A DNA stretch of 64,000 nucleotides, taken from the NCBI RefSeq assembly GCF_029211185.1, contig NZ_JARGDO010000007.1, positions 1-64,000 on the forward strand, read 5' to 3'. The translations under genes and the position numbers were made by a program. Below are positions 49,909 through 57,605 of this stretch, one piece after another; within the stretch, counting starts at the first letter, position 1, and each line of letters opens with the position of its first letter. Under the pieces are notes generated by a model. That model ran no database searches and was not told the DNA's origin. It saw nothing but the letters and a program-made list of their open reading frames with translations. The DNA is from Tessaracoccus caeni (GTDB lineage: Bacteria; Actinomycetota; Actinomycetes; Propionibacteriales; Propionibacteriaceae).

Positions 49909-50752
49909 GGAGTCACGCTTCCAGCGCGAAGCGCGCAGGCAGGTGCGCTATCTGCCCGCGCACATCATTCTGATCCTCGGCGGGATCGTCATGGTCTTCC
50001 CCTTCATCTGGCAGATCCTGATGTCGTTGTCGACCAATGCGGAGATCCAGTCGGTTCCGCCGACGTTCATCCCGGAGACCCTGCAGTGGGGCAACTACAC
50101 GGAGGTCTTCACGAAGATCCCGTTCCTCTCCCAGTTCGGCATCTCGCTGCTGATCACCGTGGGGCGAACCATCGGCCAGGTGGTGCTGTGTTCGTTGGCG
50201 GGCTACGCCTTCGCGCGGATGCAGTTCCGCGGCCGCAACCTCGTCTTCGGGTTGCTGCTGGCGATCCTGATGATCCCGGGTCAGGCCTACCTGATCCCGC
50301 AGTACCAGATCATCAAGAACCTGAACCTGCTGGAGACCCCGTGGGGCATCATCATGCCGGGCATCTTCTCGGCCTTCGGCACCTTCCTCATGAGGCAGGC
50401 CTTCATGTCGATGCCGGCGGCGCTGGAGGAGGCCGCGCGCCTCGATGGCTGCAACCCGTGGCAGACGTTCTGGAAGATCATGCTGCCGCTGGCCAAGCCC
50501 AGCTTGTTCGCGGTGGCGATCGTCACCATCCTGTGGAGCTGGAACGACCTGTTGTGGCCGCTGATCGTGACCACCCGTGAGGAGACCATGCCGCTCAGCG
50601 TCGGCATCGCCACCCTCGCCGGCCAGTACAGCAGCGACTACTCGATCATGATGGCCGCATCCATCATGGCCATGGCGCCGATCTTCGCGCTGTTCTTCTC
50701 GATGCAGAAGCGCGTGATCGAGGGCCTTGCGTCCTCCGGCATCAAGGGCTGA
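49901..50752 (+). CDS. Sugar ABC transporter permease (MalG type)
   Basis: The protein has 283 residues with six transmembrane helices and the EAA loop ALEEAARLDGCNPWQTFWK. It is the last gene of the operon and no ATPase gene follows; a terminator begins 9 bp later. Its ATPase may be the orphan MsmK-type protein encoded at 12.7-13.8 kb. Confidence 0.93.
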   Translation: MAKESRFQREARRQVRYLPAHIILILGGIVMVFPFIWQILMSLSTNAEIQSVPPTFIPETLQWGNYTEVFTKIPFLSQFGISLLITVGRTIGQVVLCSLAGYAFARMQFRGRNLVFGLLLAILMIPGQAYLIPQYQIIKNLNLLETPWGIIMPGIFSAFGTFLMRQAFMSMPAALEEAARLDGCNPWQTFWKIMLPLAKPSLFAVAIVTILWSWNDLLWPLIVTTREETMPLSVGIATLAGQYSSDYSIMMAASIMAMAPIFALFFSMQKRVIEGLASSGIKG

Positions 50753-50761
50753 TAGTCGACG

Positions 50762-50818
50762 AACGGCCCGGGGCCGGGACGGTAGCTCGATGAGCTCCGA
50801 TCCCGGCCCCGGGCCGTT
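50762..50818. terminator. Bidirectional terminator
   Basis: An 18-bp perfect stem (AACGGCCCGGGGCCGGGA and complement) with a 21-base loop that itself holds a small AGCTC/GAGCT stem, then TTTAT. It lies between the convergent permease and CAP-protein genes. Confidence 0.85.
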
Positions 50819-50827
50819 TATCTGTGT

Positions 50828-52408
50828 TCAGCGGACCTGCTTCGTCGCCGTGGAGGTCTTCGTCGTCTTCTTGTAGCCCGACTTGCTGCCGGTGACCGTG
50901 ACGGTGATCTTCTTGCCTTTGTCCGCCGACTTGAGGGTGTAGGCCGAGGCGGTGGCGCCCGTGATCTTCTTGCCGTCGCGGTACCACTGGTAGGCGTGCG
51001 AGACTCCGGAGGGCTTCCAGGTGCCCGGCTTCGCAGCGAGCTTCGTACCCACCTTCGCGGTGCCGCTGATCTTCGGCGTCGGGGCCGAGAAGCTGCCGGA
51101 GACCACCTTGGCCGTCGACTTGGACGTGGTGGTGACCTTCTTGTACCAGCCCTTGCTGCCGGTGACCTTGACGGTGATCTTCTTGCCCTTGTCGGCTGAC
51201 TTGAGGGTGTAAGTGGAGGTGGTGGCGCCCTTGATCTTTTTGCCGTTGCGGTACCACTGGTAGGTGTAGGACGCGCCGGAGGGCTTCCAGGTGCCGGGCT
51301 TCGCGGTGAGTTTCTTGCCGACCTTCGCGGTGCCGCTGATCGTCGGCTTCGGGGTCTCGGTGAACTCGGGCGCCGCGCGGAACAGTTTCACCTTGTAGGT
51401 GACGGGAGGCAGCGTTCTGGTGACCTCCGCGAGCTTCTCGTCCAACATCGTGGCGGTGATGCCGGTGATGGTCACGAAGTAGGTGTGGACCTTTTCGCCC
51501 TTGGGGGCAGGCAGGTCCGGCATCTCCCACACCAGAGTGGGATCGCCCACCCCATCGTCCTCCATGCTGACGATCTTGGTCTTCAGCACGGTGTCCTTGT
51601 ATGCGACGCGGACCTTGGCCTGCGTGAAGTCATGGTCATCCTCGGCTGACTCGAAGGAGGGGTCGCCGGGCATGGAGTAGGACCAGCGGTTGCTGGTGGG
51701 CGTCGTCTCCCAGGGGAAGTAGCCCACCGACGGCCATGCCGTGCCGCGCGTCGGGCGAGAGTTCTCCTGTTTCTCGTCCACCACTCTCAGCGCGTTGGTC
51801 ATAGTGGTGGTTGCGCTGCCGAACTCCGACGCGGGAGGGTACAAGATCCATCGGCGATGCCCAACGGCGGCGTTGTGGTCGCCGAAGTCGTCCATATACA
51901 TCGCGATCGCCTCGGCTGCGGGAGTCTCGGTGCCGTCCGCGCTCCAACTGATCGAGAGGTTGGAGGTGTTTGCGCCCACGTAGCCTTCGACGCTGTAGCA
52001 GATCCAGTCCTCGGACGGGTCGTGGCTCAGCTCCTGGTTCGCCGCCATCATCAAGGCGGCTTGGGCCGCCACCTTCGATCCCGCTGGGTTCTCCTTGACG
52101 GGGTTCAGCCCCGCCATCGCGCGGTAGTAGTTGATGGCTTGGAACGTGGCCTTCTTCGATGCCGAGGACTCCGTGCCCACCGCGGCGGCGGGCTGACGCT
52201 CCGGCTGGGTGTTCTTGCACTTGCCCACGTCGCCGGTCCACTGGGGAGCCACGTCGAAGGCGGGCAGCAGTCGCTTGTGGTAGGCCTCGGCCACCGCGTC
52301 CTTGTCCCATGTGTCGATCGTCGAGTCCGCGTGCGCGGCGGGGGCGAGGGACGCGCCGGCGACAAGCAGGGCCAGCGACACCGCGGCCGAAAGAACGAGC
52401 CTGTTCAT
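50828..52408 (-). CDS. Secreted CAP/SCP-domain protein with two Ig-like repeats
   Basis: The protein has 526 residues from ATG 52408 (MNRLVLSAAVSLALLVAG), with signal-peptide cleavage near AHA-DS. A CAP domain covers about 50-210 (AINYYRAMAGLNPV, AAQAALMMAANQELSHDP, GHRRWILYP). The last 180 residues hold two copies of PxISGTAKVGxxLxAxPGTWKPSG...YQWYR, about 85 residues each, a bacterial Ig-like/cell-wall repeat. The start has no Shine-Dalgarno; a TATCGT hexamer 7 bp upstream fits a leaderless message. A GTG at 52429 is the alternative. It probably acts at the cell surface; the function is not established. Confidence 0.85.
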   Translation of the reverse strand: MNRLVLSAAVSLALLVAGASLAPAAHADSTIDTWDKDAVAEAYHKRLLPAFDVAPQWTGDVGKCKNTQPERQPAAAVGTESSASKKATFQAINYYRAMAGLNPVKENPAGSKVAAQAALMMAANQELSHDPSEDWICYSVEGYVGANTSNLSISWSADGTETPAAEAIAMYMDDFGDHNAAVGHRRWILYPPASEFGSATTTMTNALRVVDEKQENSRPTRGTAWPSVGYFPWETTPTSNRWSYSMPGDPSFESAEDDHDFTQAKVRVAYKDTVLKTKIVSMEDDGVGDPTLVWEMPDLPAPKGEKVHTYFVTITGITATMLDEKLAEVTRTLPPVTYKVKLFRAAPEFTETPKPTISGTAKVGKKLTAKPGTWKPSGASYTYQWYRNGKKIKGATTSTYTLKSADKGKKITVKVTGSKGWYKKVTTTSKSTAKVVSGSFSAPTPKISGTAKVGTKLAAKPGTWKPSGVSHAYQWYRDGKKITGATASAYTLKSADKGKKITVTVTGSKSGYKKTTKTSTATKQVR

Positions 52409-52491
52409 GGCAGAACGATAAGGTGCCACCCGCCATCTTGGAGAATCTGGCAGTCATGTCTGCTGCTCGACACGCCAGTAGAGTTGAGTCC

Positions 52492-53622
52492 ATGTCCAGT
52501 TTGGAAGTCGATGCCGCTCACGTCGTCACCCCCGAAGGGGTTATTGACAACGCCCGGATCCATGTGAAGGACGGTCGGATCGTCGAGATCGTGCCGGGCG
52601 ACGGCGGGAATGGCCTGTGGGCGGTGCCGGGGTTCATCGACACCCACTGCCACGGCGCCGTGGGGGTGAGTTTCGGCGACGACGACGTGGCCGCCAATCT
52701 CCGCGCCGTCGAGTACCACCGCTCCCAGGGCAGCACCACGCTGTTCGCCTCCACGGTCACGCTGCCGATCGACGTGCTGGAGCGCCAGCTCGCGACGCTG
52801 CGCGGCCTCGTCGAGGCGGGTGAGCTGGACGGCATCCATCTGGAGGGCCCCTTCCTGGCCTCCGAGCAGAAGGGCGCGCACCCCGAGGAACTGCTCTGCG
52901 ACCCCACTCCCGAGCGCGTCGAGCGGCTGATCGCGGCGGGCGGGCCGGCGTTGAAGATGATCACCATGGCGGTGGAGCGCCCCCACATGGAGGCGGCCGT
53001 TCGTCGCTTCGTGGAGGCGGGAGTGGTGGTCGCGTTCGGGCACTCGGATGCCGATCTGGCGACGGCCACCGCCTCACTGGACTGGGGCGCCAACGTGGTG
53101 ACCCACCTTTTCAACGCCATGCGCAGCATCCATCACCGCACGCCCGGGCCCATTCCGGCCCTGCTCACCGATCCGCGTGTGATGTGCGAGCTGATCTGCG
53201 ATGGCATCCACCTGCATCCGAAGGTGATCGAGATGGCGATCGACGCGGCCGGTCCGGGACGGATCGCCCTGGTCACCGACGCCATGAGCGCCGCTGGGCA
53301 CGGCGACGGACGCTACGTGCTGGGGGAGTTGGACGTCGTCGTCGACCACGGCACGGCACGGCTGACGACCGACGACGGCACCGAAGGGGCGATCGCCGGG
53401 TCCACCCTCACCATGGCCAAGGCCTTCGAGTTGGTGGTGCGCCAGGCGGGGGTCAGCATTCCGATGGCCGCGCTGATGGCCGCGACGACCCCGGCGGCGT
53501 GGCACGGCCTGGACGAGGTGGGTTCGCTGGAGCCGGGCAAGCGGGCCGACATCTGTCTCGTCGACGACGATGGTGTCTTGCGTGACGTAATCCGGCGCGG
53601 AGTAAGAGGGTTCCGCAAATAG
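52492..53622 (+). CDS. nagA: N-acetylglucosamine-6-phosphate deacetylase
   Basis: The protein has 376 residues from ATG 52492 (MSSLEVDAAHVVTPEG). The amidohydrolase features are PGFIDTHCHG (metal His52, His54), HLEGPFL with the bridging Glu, VVTHLFNAM and LVTDAMSAAGH with the catalytic Asp. It deacetylates GlcNAc-6-P to GlcN-6-P for NagB. The last three codons and the stop lie inside the left arm of a 154-bp MITE-like palindrome, so the natural C-terminus may have been replaced. Confidence 0.93.
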   Translation: MSSLEVDAAHVVTPEGVIDNARIHVKDGRIVEIVPGDGGNGLWAVPGFIDTHCHGAVGVSFGDDDVAANLRAVEYHRSQGSTTLFASTVTLPIDVLERQLATLRGLVEAGELDGIHLEGPFLASEQKGAHPEELLCDPTPERVERLIAAGGPALKMITMAVERPHMEAAVRRFVEAGVVVAFGHSDADLATATASLDWGANVVTHLFNAMRSIHHRTPGPIPALLTDPRVMCELICDGIHLHPKVIEMAIDAAGPGRIALVTDAMSAAGHGDGRYVLGELDVVVDHGTARLTTDDGTEGAIAGSTLTMAKAFELVVRQAGVSIPMAALMAATTPAAWHGLDEVGSLEPGKRADICLVDDDGVLRDVIRRGVRGFRK

Positions 53623-53764
53623 GTGGCGCCGTAGCGAGGACGTACTGGATGGATGACATGGCAAGACGGTAGATCCGAAACTGCCATTGGACATGCCAGT
53701 GAGTTCGACAACGAAGCCAGGTCGCCATCCAGTGCGCCGCAGTAGGTGCCACCTATTTGCGGAA
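53611..53764. repeat. MITE-like 154-bp imperfect palindrome after nagA
   Basis: Terminal arms TTCCGCAAATAGGTGGCGCC (53611-53630) and the complement of 53745-53764 match at 19 of 20 positions. Complementarity resumes inward with an ACTGGATGG...AC.TGGC block on both sides. It contains no gene. The left arm supplies the end of nagA, including its stop codon. The shape is that of a non-autonomous element or a very long RNA hairpin. Confidence 0.7.
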
Positions 53765-53822
53765 TCTCTAACGCTGCGGCGATAGACTCACGCGGGAGGA
53801 CTTCGACGCGGAGGATTGAACG

Positions 53823-54518
53823 ATGAGTGGCGACCTGATCGATACGACGGAGATGTACCTGCGCACGGTGTACGAACTCCTGGAGGAGGGCGTGCCGCCG
53901 CTGCGTGCGCGCATCGCCGAGCGTCTGCACCAATCCGGGCCGACGGTGTCGCAGACCGTGGCGCGGATGGAACGCGACGGGCTGGTCGTCGTCGAACCCA
54001 GCCGCACGATCCGGCTCACCCAAGAGGGTGCACGGCTTGCCCGCGATGTGATGCGCAAGCACCGGTTGGCCGAGTGCCTGCTCACCGAGGTGATCGGTCT
54101 CGAGTGGGAGAAGGTGCACGACGAGGCATGCCGCTGGGAGCACGTCATCTCCATCGACGTGGAGAAGCGCCTGGTGGAGATCCTGGGCGCGCCGCGGTTC
54201 TCGCCCTACGGCAACCCCATTCCCGGGCTGCGGCCGCTGGGCGTGGACGCCCATCCGGTGCGTTTCCGTGAGGGCGCCGAGCCGCTGGGATCGCAGGCCG
54301 GCGACGAACCCCGTCGCTTCACGCTGGTGCGGATGAGCGAGTACTTCCAGGCCGACTCCGACGTGCTGGCGGAGCTCGCCGCCGCCGGACTGCGTCCGGG
54401 CACCTCGTTCGAGGCGGTCCGCACCCCGCGGGGCGTGCGCCTCCTGCTCGCTGACGAGTCCACGCTGGAACTGCCCGGAGGTTCCGCCGATCTCCTGTTC
54501 GTCGCCGGAGAGGAATGA
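53823..54518 (+). CDS. DtxR/IdeR/MntR-family metal-dependent regulator
   Basis: The protein has 231 residues: an N-terminal winged helix (TTEMYLRTVYELLEEGV, ERLHQSGPTVSQTVARMERDGL), a dimerisation and metal domain (MRKHRLAECLLTEVIGLEW, DEACRWEHVIS with the Cys-Glu-His metal ligands), and a C-terminal SH3-like FeoA domain (about 160-225). The Cys/Glu/His set fits an iron-sensing IdeR/DtxR rather than MntR. It would repress iron-uptake genes when iron is plentiful. It is followed after 3 bp by a methyltransferase gene. Confidence 0.92.
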   Translation: MSGDLIDTTEMYLRTVYELLEEGVPPLRARIAERLHQSGPTVSQTVARMERDGLVVVEPSRTIRLTQEGARLARDVMRKHRLAECLLTEVIGLEWEKVHDEACRWEHVISIDVEKRLVEILGAPRFSPYGNPIPGLRPLGVDAHPVRFREGAEPLGSQAGDEPRRFTLVRMSEYFQADSDVLAELAAAGLRPGTSFEAVRTPRGVRLLLADESTLELPGGSADLLFVAGEE

Positions 54519-54521
54519 CCG

Positions 54522-55271
54522 GTGTCCGAGGCCAACGGGCGGTGGGACGGCGGCAATAGCCCCGGATCGATCGAGGCGGTGCTCAGTCGCGCCCGCGGCG
54601 GGGAGCAGACCTCCTACGACTGGCTGGCCCGGGCGGTATCCGACTCGGCCATCCGCGTGCTGGATCTCGCCTGCGGTGCCGGCGCGATGATCGAGCGGCT
54701 CGACAAGCCCGGACGTCTCGTCGTCGGTCTGGATCTTTCGGAGCCGGAGTTGGCCGAGGCCGCCGCCCGGGGGCGCTGGCCCCTGGTGCGAGCCGACGGC
54801 GGCTATCTGCCCTTCCAGGACGGCTGTTTCGACGCCGTGGTCTCCTCCATCGGCCTGGCGGTGGTGCCGGATCGCGAGCGCCTGTTCACCGAGGTGTCGC
54901 GGGTGCTCCGGCCGGGGGGCGTCTTCGCCGGTCTCACGCCGTCGTTGCGTCCGCTCAATATCGAGAACGCCAGGTTGCTCAGCCAGCTGAGCAGGCACCT
55001 GCGCCGCACCGCCCAGCTGCCGGGCTTCGTCGAGTTCAAGGCGAAGCGGATGCTGAACTCGGCGGGGCTCACCAAGTCGGAGGATTCCCGCGCCCGCTAC
55101 TTCTTCGAGGTGCACAACGCCGCCGACGCGGAGGTGCTCTTCGACGGGCTCCGCGCGCCCAAGGATCCCGCCCGTCGCGCCGCCGCCACGGCCTTCCTGC
55201 TGAGCCGTGCCGACCGCCATGGCTCGGTGCGCGTCCCCTTGCCGATGCGCAGGATCACCGCGATCAAGTAA
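54522..55271 (+). CDS. SAM-dependent class I methyltransferase
   Basis: The protein has 249 residues from GTG 54522, 3 bp after the DtxR-type gene. Motif I is VLDLACGAGAMIERL, with VVGLDLSEPEL and FDAVVSSIGLAVVPDRERLFTEVSRVLRPGGVF as in Methyltransf_11 proteins. The substrate is unknown. It ends in a copy of the dispersed repeat. Confidence 0.85.
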   Translation: MSEANGRWDGGNSPGSIEAVLSRARGGEQTSYDWLARAVSDSAIRVLDLACGAGAMIERLDKPGRLVVGLDLSEPELAEAAARGRWPLVRADGGYLPFQDGCFDAVVSSIGLAVVPDRERLFTEVSRVLRPGGVFAGLTPSLRPLNIENARLLSQLSRHLRRTAQLPGFVEFKAKRMLNSAGLTKSEDSRARYFFEVHNAADAEVLFDGLRAPKDPARRAAATAFLLSRADRHGSVRVPLPMRRITAIK

Positions 55272-55330
55272 CGCTCTCTCGCGCTCTCCTCGAGGCTCGG
55301 CCGCGGGCGGCCTCGCACCTCGAAGAGCGT
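55271..55330. repeat. Dispersed repeat family copy after the methyltransferase gene
   Basis: Bases 55282-55330 are the exact reverse complement of 19058-19106 (49 nt). The copy ends GCACCTCGAAGAGCGT, the 16-nt core shared with 2421-2436 and 2508-2523. It overlaps the stop codon of the methyltransferase gene by one base. Confidence 0.85.
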
Positions 55331-55355
55331 AGGGGTCACCACAGAGAGTGTGATG

Positions 55356-55369
55356 TACCCCCTGGGGTA
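55356..55369 (+). promoter_or_regulatory. CsoR/RicR-type copper operator before the thioredoxin gene
   Basis: TACCCC-CT-GGGGTA is a 6+2+6 palindrome matching the pattern of copper-sensing CsoR/RicR operators in actinobacteria (TACCC...GGGTA). A TAGCAT hexamer at 55385-55390 could be the promoter -10, placing the operator over the -35. It predicts induction of the downstream gene by copper. Confidence 0.65.
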
Positions 55370-55442
55370 TGGGAATAATTCGGGTAGCATGGCGGTTGAA
55401 CCCTCTGTAGAACGAAGAACACACTGCCGAAAGGGCATTCTC

Positions 55443-55796
55443 ATGGCCACCATCGCACTGACGTCCGCCGACTTCGCGAGCACCATCGACGGCAACGACG
55501 TCGTCCTCATCGACTTCTGGGCCGAATGGTGTCCCCCGTGCAAGCGCTTCGGTCCGATCTATGAGGACGCCTCAGGTCGGCATGAGGGCGTGGTGTTCGG
55601 CAAGGTGGATACCGAGGACGCGCGCGACCTGGCTGCGGCTCTCGAGATCCAGTCGATCCCGACGATCATGGCCTTCCGCGATGGTCAGATGGTGTTCCGC
55701 CAGGCGGGCCTGCTCAGCGGCAAGCAGCTCGATTCGTTGATCGAGCAGATCAAGGCACTGGACATGGAGGCCCTCCGGGCTCAGGCGCAGGGCTGA
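55443..55796 (+). CDS. Thioredoxin-like protein
   Basis: The protein has 117 residues from ATG 55443. DFWAEWCPPCKRFGPIYEDAS holds the redox pair Cys30-Cys33; the pair is CPPC where classical thioredoxin has CGPC. SIPTIMAFRDG has the cis-Pro. The C-terminus is slightly longer than thioredoxin. A copper-type operator precedes it, so it may guard thiols under copper stress. Frames upstream of the ATG are not coding. Confidence 0.93.
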   Translation: MATIALTSADFASTIDGNDVVLIDFWAEWCPPCKRFGPIYEDASGRHEGVVFGKVDTEDARDLAAALEIQSIPTIMAFRDGQMVFRQAGLLSGKQLDSLIEQIKALDMEALRAQAQG

Positions 55797-55823
55797 TCCC
55801 CCGTCAGCCGGTCTCGAAGTTAT

Positions 55824-55861
55824 CCACAATCGCCCGTCTCGCAGGAGGCGGGCGATTGTGG
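55824..55861 (+). terminator. Thioredoxin-gene terminator
   Basis: CCACAATCGCCCG (55824-55836) and its complement (55849-55861) form a 13-bp stem 27 bp after the stop codon, followed by TATTTAC. Confidence 0.75.
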
Positions 55862-55967
55862 TATTTACAACGCCTTCTCCTTGTCAAAATGTAATCGATC
55901 CCGCTGCCACGTGGGTTATTGGGGATAACTACTATGAGTCGTAGAAACTGCGACGCTAGGAGTCCCC

Positions 55968-57605
55968 ATGGCACAGGAGCCGAAGGATCTGACCGTACTT
56001 CCCGACCTCGCGCAGGGGTTGGGACGCGTGGCTCCGGTGCGCAGCCGCAAGCCCGTCTACCTGGACATGCTGCCTCCGTGTAACGCGGCCTGCCCGGCGG
56101 GGGAGAACATCCAGGAGTGGCTGCGCCTGATCAAGGCCGGCGAGGAGGAGGCCGCGTGGCGCCAGCTCACCCGCGACAACCCGTTCCCCGCCATCCATGG
56201 CCGCGTCTGCTACCACCCGTGCGAGACGGCCTGCAATCGCGGCGACTTAGACGAGGCCGTCTCGATCCGCTCAGTGGAGCGTTTTCTCGGCGACCTGGCC
56301 ATCGAGAAGGGCTGGACCTTCACCAAACCGGCGCGGCCGACGCGGCATCGCGTGCTGGTGGTCGGGGCCGGTCCATCGGGGCTGTCGGCCGCCTATCACC
56401 TGACCAGGCTGGGCCACACCGTCGAGATCCACGACGCGGGCGAACGGCCCGGCGGAATGATGCGCTACGGCATCCCGGAGTACCGGCTGCCCCGTGACGT
56501 CCTCGATGCCGAGATCGGGCGGTTGGTCGACATGGGCATCGCGTTCAAGCAGAACGTCACCATCAAGAACCTGCTGGACACCCAGGAGGAGGGCGGCTTC
56601 GACGCGGTGTTCGTCGCGGTGGGCGCGCACCTCAGCCGGCGGGTGGACATCCCCAGCGGGGACGCGACTCGCATCGTCGACGCGGTCAGCTTCCTGCGCG
56701 ACGTCGCCTCCGGCGAGCGCCCCGTGATCGGACGCAGAGTGGCGGTCTACGGCGGCGGCAACACCGCCATGGATGCCGCCCGCGTGGCGCGGCGGCTGGG
56801 GGCCGAGGAGTCGGTGATCGTCTACCGGCGGACGCAAGAACAGATGCCGGCCCACGAGGAGGAGCGGCTGGACGCCGAGCGCGAGGGCGTCAAGATGAAC
56901 TGGCTGCGCACCATCACGGAGATGGACGACAAGGACTTGACGGTCGAGATCATGGAACTCGACGAGAACGGCCGCGCTCGCGGCACCGGACGCTTCGAGC
57001 GGCTCGAGGCCGACACCGTGATCCTGGCGGTGGGCCAGCGCGCCGACACCAACTTCCTGCACGCGGTGCCCGGCATGACGTTCAAGGACGACGTGGTCGA
57101 CGTCGACCCCGCCACCCTGATGACGGCGGTGCCGGGCATCTTCGCCGGTGGCGACGCGGTGCCCTCCGATCGCACGGTCACCGTCGGCGTGGGCCACGGA
57201 AAGAAGGCTGCCAACCGGATCGACGCCTGGCTCAACCTGGAACACCCGCTGAACCCGGTGAAGCACCCCATCGTGAGCCTGAATCAGATGAACATCTGGT
57301 ACTTCGGCGGCCACGACCGGCGCACCGCCGAGGAAGCGGAGGCCTCCGAGCGGGTGACCAGCTTCACCGAGATCGTTGCCGGCCTCACCCCCGACGAGGC
57401 CCGCTTCGAGGCGGAGCGCTGCCTGTCCTGCGGAAACTGCTTCGAGTGCGACGGCTGCTTCGGCGCGTGCCCCGAGGACGCCGTGATCAAGCTGGGCAAG
57501 GGCAAGCGATATCGCTTCGACTATGAGCTCTGCACCGGCTGCGCCGCGTGCTACGACCAGTGCCCCGTGCACGCCATCGAGATGATCAAGGAGGCTCAGC
57601 GATGA
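55968..57605 (+). CDS. GltD-like NAD(P)H:ferredoxin-type flavoprotein with two 4Fe-4S clusters
   Basis: The protein has 545 residues. The N-terminal cluster domain (PPCNAACPAGENIQEWL, CYHPCETACNRG) is followed by an FAD fold (VLVVGAGPSGLSAAYHL) and an NAD(P) site (VAVYGGGNTAMDAARVA) as in GltD, and a C-terminal ferredoxin (CLSCGNCFECDGCFGACPEDAV, and CTGCAACYDQCPVHAI). The ribosome-binding site is TAGGAGT. The stop overlaps the start of the pyruvate:ferredoxin oxidoreductase gene by ATGA. It probably moves electrons between NAD(P)H and ferredoxin for that enzyme; glutamate synthase activity is unlikely without a large subunit here. Confidence 0.88.
   Translation: MAQEPKDLTVLPDLAQGLGRVAPVRSRKPVYLDMLPPCNAACPAGENIQEWLRLIKAGEEEAAWRQLTRDNPFPAIHGRVCYHPCETACNRGDLDEAVSIRSVERFLGDLAIEKGWTFTKPARPTRHRVLVVGAGPSGLSAAYHLTRLGHTVEIHDAGERPGGMMRYGIPEYRLPRDVLDAEIGRLVDMGIAFKQNVTIKNLLDTQEEGGFDAVFVAVGAHLSRRVDIPSGDATRIVDAVSFLRDVASGERPVIGRRVAVYGGGNTAMDAARVARRLGAEESVIVYRRTQEQMPAHEEERLDAEREGVKMNWLRTITEMDDKDLTVEIMELDENGRARGTGRFERLEADTVILAVGQRADTNFLHAVPGMTFKDDVVDVDPATLMTAVPGIFAGGDAVPSDRTVTVGVGHGKKAANRIDAWLNLEHPLNPVKHPIVSLNQMNIWYFGGHDRRTAEEAEASERVTSFTEIVAGLTPDEARFEAERCLSCGNCFECDGCFGACPEDAVIKLGKGKRYRFDYELCTGCAACYDQCPVHAIEMIKEAQR

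Noticed and set aside
55968..57605. Small subunit of glutamate synthase (gltD)
   Set aside because: The FAD/NAD(P) core is GltD-like, but a C-terminal double ferredoxin is present, there is no gltB nearby, and the gene overlaps the pyruvate:ferredoxin oxidoreductase gene.
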